From contig NZ_JBKQWU010000010.1 of assembly GCF_047275745.1 (NCBI RefSeq), positions 45,608 to 109,607 on the forward strand: 64,000 bases of DNA, written 5' to 3'. The stretch comes from Amaricoccus sp047275745. GTDB lineage: Bacteria; Pseudomonadota; Alphaproteobacteria; Rhodobacterales; Rhodobacteraceae. The translations under genes were made by a program, and so were the position numbers. The notes below the pieces were generated by a model. It had not been told where the DNA came from. It was given only the letters and a program-made list of their open reading frames with translations, and searched no databases. Below are positions 61,258 to 64,000 of the stretch, one piece after another (within the stretch, counting starts at the first letter, position 1; each line of letters begins with the position of its first letter).

Positions 61258-61491
61258 CTACTCCGGCTCCTTCGGCGCCTCGGGCGGCTGCTGCGACGGA
61301 TGGTTCTCCGGGTGGAAATCGAAGAAGAAGGCGTAGACGCAATAGGCGCCGAGGCCGAGGAAGATGATCGCCCAGAACGGGCTCCCGGTCACCAGCTCGA
61401 ACACGCCCCAGGCGAGACAGACGGCGGTCGTCACCACCCGCAGCCAGACCGGCTTGAAGGCGGGATGGTCGGTGTCGATGAACTTCCTCAT
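61258..61491 (-). CDS. Small hypothetical membrane protein, 77 residues
   Basis: The function is not recognised. Two hydrophobic helices are visible at residues ~15-32 (WLRVVTTAVCLAWGVFELV) and ~35-55 (PFWAIIFLGLGAYCVYAFFF). A Pro/Glu-rich C-terminus (HPSQQPPEAPKEPE) follows. I chose ATG 61491 (MRKFIDTDHP), whose Shine-Dalgarno is weak. It is oriented away from the ABC binding-protein gene and towards the ribokinase. Confidence 0.65.
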   Translation of the reverse strand: MRKFIDTDHPAFKPVWLRVVTTAVCLAWGVFELVTGSPFWAIIFLGLGAYCVYAFFFDFHPENHPSQQPPEAPKEPE

Positions 61492-61889
61492 GCCATGTCT
61501 TAACCCGGCCCGTCGCCTGGCGGAAGCCGAAAGCGGAGGCGAGGCGTCGAATCGGTCCAGCCCTCCGGGCCGAATCGAATCACGCGGCATGCCGGACTCA
61601 TCTCCGCCCCGTTTCATCGCGCCGCGATGTGCCACGCGCACGGAGAAGCGGAAAATTCAGGTCTCGGAATGGGTTGCTCCAGCGCTGGATCGGTCGGGAG
61701 CCGCCGATCATTCGCAACGGGCCCCGACATCGCACTTGACGGACGAACAAAATATGGAATAAAAATTCTGCAATAAAACAAATCAGCGCATTCGTTCCAC
61801 GGGCATGGCCCACGGTTCGGGCGCAACGAAATCCGGGTGATCCGGGACGGGCGGCGCTGGTGCGGTCCGGAAGGTGGAGGATGATACCA
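61492..61889. other. Divergent intergenic region before the sugar-binding genes
   Basis: About 398 bp with no supported gene. An AT-rich stretch at 61740-61785 contains the RpiR-like palindrome (61756-61769) and possible promoter elements for the binding-protein operon. Confidence 0.55.
61756..61769. promoter_or_regulatory. Candidate RpiR-family operator (site 3)
   Basis: GGAATAAAAATTCT is a near-perfect palindrome sharing 10 consecutive bases (AAAAATTCTG) with site 1 at 25603. It lies 120 bp upstream of the first sugar-binding gene, suggesting control of the ABC importer by the RpiR protein at 35936-36811. Confidence 0.55.
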
Positions 61890-62822
61890 ATGAAGAAGCT
61901 GATGGTCGGCGTCGCCGCGTTCACCCTGATGGGACAGGCCGCGATGGCTGCGAATGTCGGTGTGTCGATGGCCGCCTTCGACGACAACTTCCTGACCGTG
62001 CTGCGCAACGGCATGATCGACCACGCGGCGACGCTCGAAGATGTCACGCTCCAGGTCGAGGACGCGACCAACGACGTCGGCAAGCAGTTGAGCCAGATCG
62101 AGAATTACATTGCCTCCGGGGTCGATGCGATCATCGTCAACCCCGTCGATACCGACGCCACCGTCGCGATGAGCGCCGCCGCCGACGCCGCCGGCATCCC
62201 GCTCGTCTATGTGAACCGCATGCCCGTGAACGTGGACGCGCTGCCCGATGGCCAGGCCTTCGTCGCCTCGGATGAGCGCGAAAGCGGCACGCTGCAGACG
62301 CAGGAAGTCTGCCGCCTGCTCAAGGCCGCCGGCAAGACCGAGGCCAATCTCGTCGTGATGATGGGCGAGCTTTCCAACCAGGCCGCCCGCCAGCGCACCC
62401 AGGACATCCATGACGTGATCGCGACCGAGGATTGCTCGTTCATGACGATCGCGGAGGAGCAGACCGCGAACTGGCAGCGCACGCTCGGCAGCGATCTGAT
62501 GGCGAACTGGCTCTCCGCCGGGATCGAGTTCGACGCGGTGGTCTCGAACAACGACGAGATGGCGATCGGCGCGGTCCAGGCGATGAAATCCGCCGGCCTC
62601 ACGATGGACTCCGTCATTGTCGCGGGCATCGACGCGACCCAGGACGCGCTGGCCGCGATGGCCGCCGGCGATCTCGACGTGACGGTCTACCAGAACGCAC
62701 AGGGCCAGGGCGAGGGGGCGCTCGCCACCGCGCTGGCGCTCGCGGCCGGAGAGCAGACCGAGAAGCAGGTCTTCATCCCCTTCGAACTGGTCACGCCCGA
62801 GAACCTCGCCAACTACCAGTGA
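61890..62822 (+). CDS. Sugar ABC transporter substrate-binding protein (copy 1)
   Basis: A 310-residue periplasmic binding protein of the ribose/inositol (PBP type 1) group. The signal peptide is MKKLMVGVAAFTLMGQAAMA. Mature conserved parts are VGVSMAAFDDNFLTVLRNGM, IIVNPVDTDATVAMSAAADA, SNNDEMAIGAVQAMK and VAGIDATQDALAAM, as in RbsB and the inositol binder IbpA. ATG 61890 has GGAGG 9 nt upstream. Its paralogue follows 179 bp later. The ligand is probably a pentose or inositol. Confidence 0.88.
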   Translation: MKKLMVGVAAFTLMGQAAMAANVGVSMAAFDDNFLTVLRNGMIDHAATLEDVTLQVEDATNDVGKQLSQIENYIASGVDAIIVNPVDTDATVAMSAAADAAGIPLVYVNRMPVNVDALPDGQAFVASDERESGTLQTQEVCRLLKAAGKTEANLVVMMGELSNQAARQRTQDIHDVIATEDCSFMTIAEEQTANWQRTLGSDLMANWLSAGIEFDAVVSNNDEMAIGAVQAMKSAGLTMDSVIVAGIDATQDALAAMAAGDLDVTVYQNAQGQGEGALATALALAAGEQTEKQVFIPFELVTPENLANYQ

Positions 62823-62833
62823 TCCCGCCTCGT

Positions 62834-62860
62834 TCCGGCGTGCCCGACTTGCGCGCCGGA
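62834..62860 (+). terminator. Stem-loop after the first binding-protein gene
   Basis: TCCGGCG (62834-62840) and CGCCGGA (62854-62860) form a perfect 7-bp stem around a 13-nt loop, 11 nt after the stop. It may stabilise the mRNA or cause partial termination before the second copy. Confidence 0.4.
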
Positions 62861-63001
62861 GCGATCCGGCATTCCACGACTCGCAAATAGTGCTACGCCT
62901 TTGACGGGAGGCCGTGCCGTGTGACCGGCCGAAGCGGAAAGAGAGCTCCGGCGAAACACGGCGAGGCCTGCCGCTCGTGCAAGGCCCTTTGGGAGGAATG
63001 A

Positions 63002-63946
63002 ATGGTTTTCCGACTTAACCTGCTGGCCCCGGCCGCGGTCGTCGCCGCGCTGGCAAGCCCGGCCGCCGCGCAGGAACTCGGCATCGCGGTGTCGAATTTC
63101 GACGACAACTTTCTGACGCTGCTGCGCGAGGCGATGGCCAGCCGCGCGGAGGAAAAGGGCGCCACGACGCAGTTCGAGGATGCCCAGCGCGACGTGGGCC
63201 GGCAGCTCAGCCAGATCGAAAACTTCACGGCCTCGGGCCTCGCCGGGCTGATCGTCGCCCCGGTCGACAGCGACTCGACCCCGGCGATGACCGCGGTCGC
63301 CTCGAACGCCGGCCTGCCGCTCGTCTATGTGAACAACCTGCCGGCCAACCTCGACAGCCTGCCCGACAACCAGGCCTTCGTCGGCTCGAAGGAGATCGAG
63401 GCCGGGCAGATCCAGGGTCAGGAAACCTGCCGCCTGCTGAAGGAAGCCGGCAAGACCGAGGCGAGCATCCTCATCATGCTGGGCGACCTGTCGAACCAGG
63501 CCACCCGTCTCCGGACCCAGGGAGTGAAGGACGTCCTCGCGACGCCGGACTGCTCCTTCATCACGGTCGCCGACGAGCAGACCGCGACCTGGCAGCGGAC
63601 CCAGGCGGTCGATCTGATGACGAACTGGCTCTCCTCGGGGATCGAGTTCGACGGCGTGATCGCGAACAACGATGAGATGGCGTTGGGCGCGGTCCAGGCG
63701 ATGAAGGGCGCCGGCGCCTCGATGGAGGATGTGATCATCGCGGGCGTCGATGCGACGCCGGACGCGCTGGCCTCGATCGCGATGGGCGACCTCGACTTCA
63801 CGGTCTACCAGAGCGCGCCCGGCCAGGGCTCGGGGGCGGTGGACACGCTCCTCGACCTGATCGCCGGCAACGATGTGCCGCGGGAGGTCTACGTGCCTTT
63901 CGAACTGGTCACGGCGGAGAACGCGGCGGACTACCAGCCGAAATGA
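63002..63946 (+). CDS. Sugar ABC transporter substrate-binding protein (copy 2)
   Basis: A 314-residue paralogue of the preceding protein, with a Sec signal (MVFRLNLLAPAAVVAALASP) and matching blocks: VSNFDDNFLTLLREAM, VAPVDSDSTPAMTAVA, ANNDEMALGAVQAMK, and VAGVDATPDALA-like IAGVDATPDALASIA. They are clearly homologous but diverged over their full length, so the duplication is not recent. A GGAGG lies shortly upstream of ATG 63002. The ATPase and permease genes probably follow beyond the window. Confidence 0.88.
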   Translation: MVFRLNLLAPAAVVAALASPAAAQELGIAVSNFDDNFLTLLREAMASRAEEKGATTQFEDAQRDVGRQLSQIENFTASGLAGLIVAPVDSDSTPAMTAVASNAGLPLVYVNNLPANLDSLPDNQAFVGSKEIEAGQIQGQETCRLLKEAGKTEASILIMLGDLSNQATRLRTQGVKDVLATPDCSFITVADEQTATWQRTQAVDLMTNWLSSGIEFDGVIANNDEMALGAVQAMKGAGASMEDVIIAGVDATPDALASIAMGDLDFTVYQSAPGQGSGAVDTLLDLIAGNDVPREVYVPFELVTAENAADYQPK

Positions 63947-63954
63947 CGAGGAGC

Positions 63955-63981
63955 GGGCCGCGCGCGGCTTTCGCGCGGCCC
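63955..63981 (+). terminator. Stem-loop after the second binding-protein gene
   Basis: A perfect 10-bp stem GGGCCGCGCG/CGCGCGGCCC with a 7-nt loop begins 8 nt after the stop. No T-run follows. Such intercistronic hairpins after binding-protein genes commonly keep their mRNA in excess. Confidence 0.6.
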
Positions 63982-64000
63982 GCCAGACGACGGTAGAAGA

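Overview
The window is a high-GC, densely coded chromosomal segment from an alphaproteobacterium, most likely a member of the Rhodobacterales (genus not determinable from this sequence). The evidence is a linked sciP-ctrA pair, LexA boxes of the alphaproteobacterial GTTC-N7-GTTC/GAAC-N7-GAAC type, a sqdB-sqdD-sqdC sulfolipid operon in the Rhodobacter order, an aspartate carbamoyltransferase gene followed by a dihydroorotase homologue without metal ligands, and many small Rhodobacterales-type conserved genes. I saw no tRNA, rRNA, CRISPR array, prophage or insertion sequence. The segment looks like core chromosome with a few metabolic islands.

Layout, left to right. 0-5.4 kb: choline uptake and oxidation to glycine betaine (choX leftward; betI, betB, a GST-like gene and betA rightward, with a BetI operator on the betI promoter), then a small ion-channel-like protein. 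5.4-12.4 kb: an orphan histidine kinase, then rpmH-rnpA-yidD-ttcA-yidC-MOSC-yihA (ribosome, RNase P, membrane insertion). 12.5-24.4 kb: an OmpA-family envelope protein, ubiA and rsmE back to back, gshA, small unknown proteins, plsY-pyrC'-pyrB, a UDG-like glycosylase and moaB. 24.4-26.6 kb: divergent Gfo/Idh/MocA oxidoreductase and iolE-like genes. 26.7-29.8 kb: methyltransferase, GH25 lipoprotein and mnmA. 29.9-31.1 kb: sciP and ctrA. 31.2-35.4 kb: ligA and recG. 35.4-35.7 kb: a 40-residue membrane protein under two perfect LexA boxes. 35.9-42.4 kb: an RpiR regulator, an IscU-like protein, hisI, gluQ, trmFO and transaldolase. 42.6-44.6 kb: minCDE.

45.0-51.0 kb is a sigma-54 unit: an AcoR-like activator, a palindromic candidate activator site, a consensus -24/-12 promoter, then an acetoin-reductase-like SDR, a butanediol-dehydrogenase-like enzyme and a flavin monooxygenase. 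51.3-59.0 kb reads as a phosphate-starvation island: pstSCAB behind a three-repeat Pho box, a degenerate Fic-fold protein where phoU often lies, then sqdBDC behind a second Pho-box-like sequence, consistent with replacing phospholipid by sulfolipid. 59.0-64.0 kb holds cutA, an SGNH hydrolase, a ribokinase and two tandem sugar-binding proteins of an ABC importer whose other genes lie beyond the window. The ribokinase is broken by a 117-bp exact repeat joined by one N, very probably an assembly artefact.

Three matching 14-bp palindromes (upstream of the RpiR gene, between the Gfo/iolE genes, and upstream of the first sugar-binding gene) suggest one sugar or inositol regulon spread across 36 kb. 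The most novel-looking items are the SOS-controlled 40-residue protein, the Fic-like protein in the pst locus, and a tandem 17-bp repeat that forms three six-codon overlapping mini-ORFs before a membrane-protein gene.
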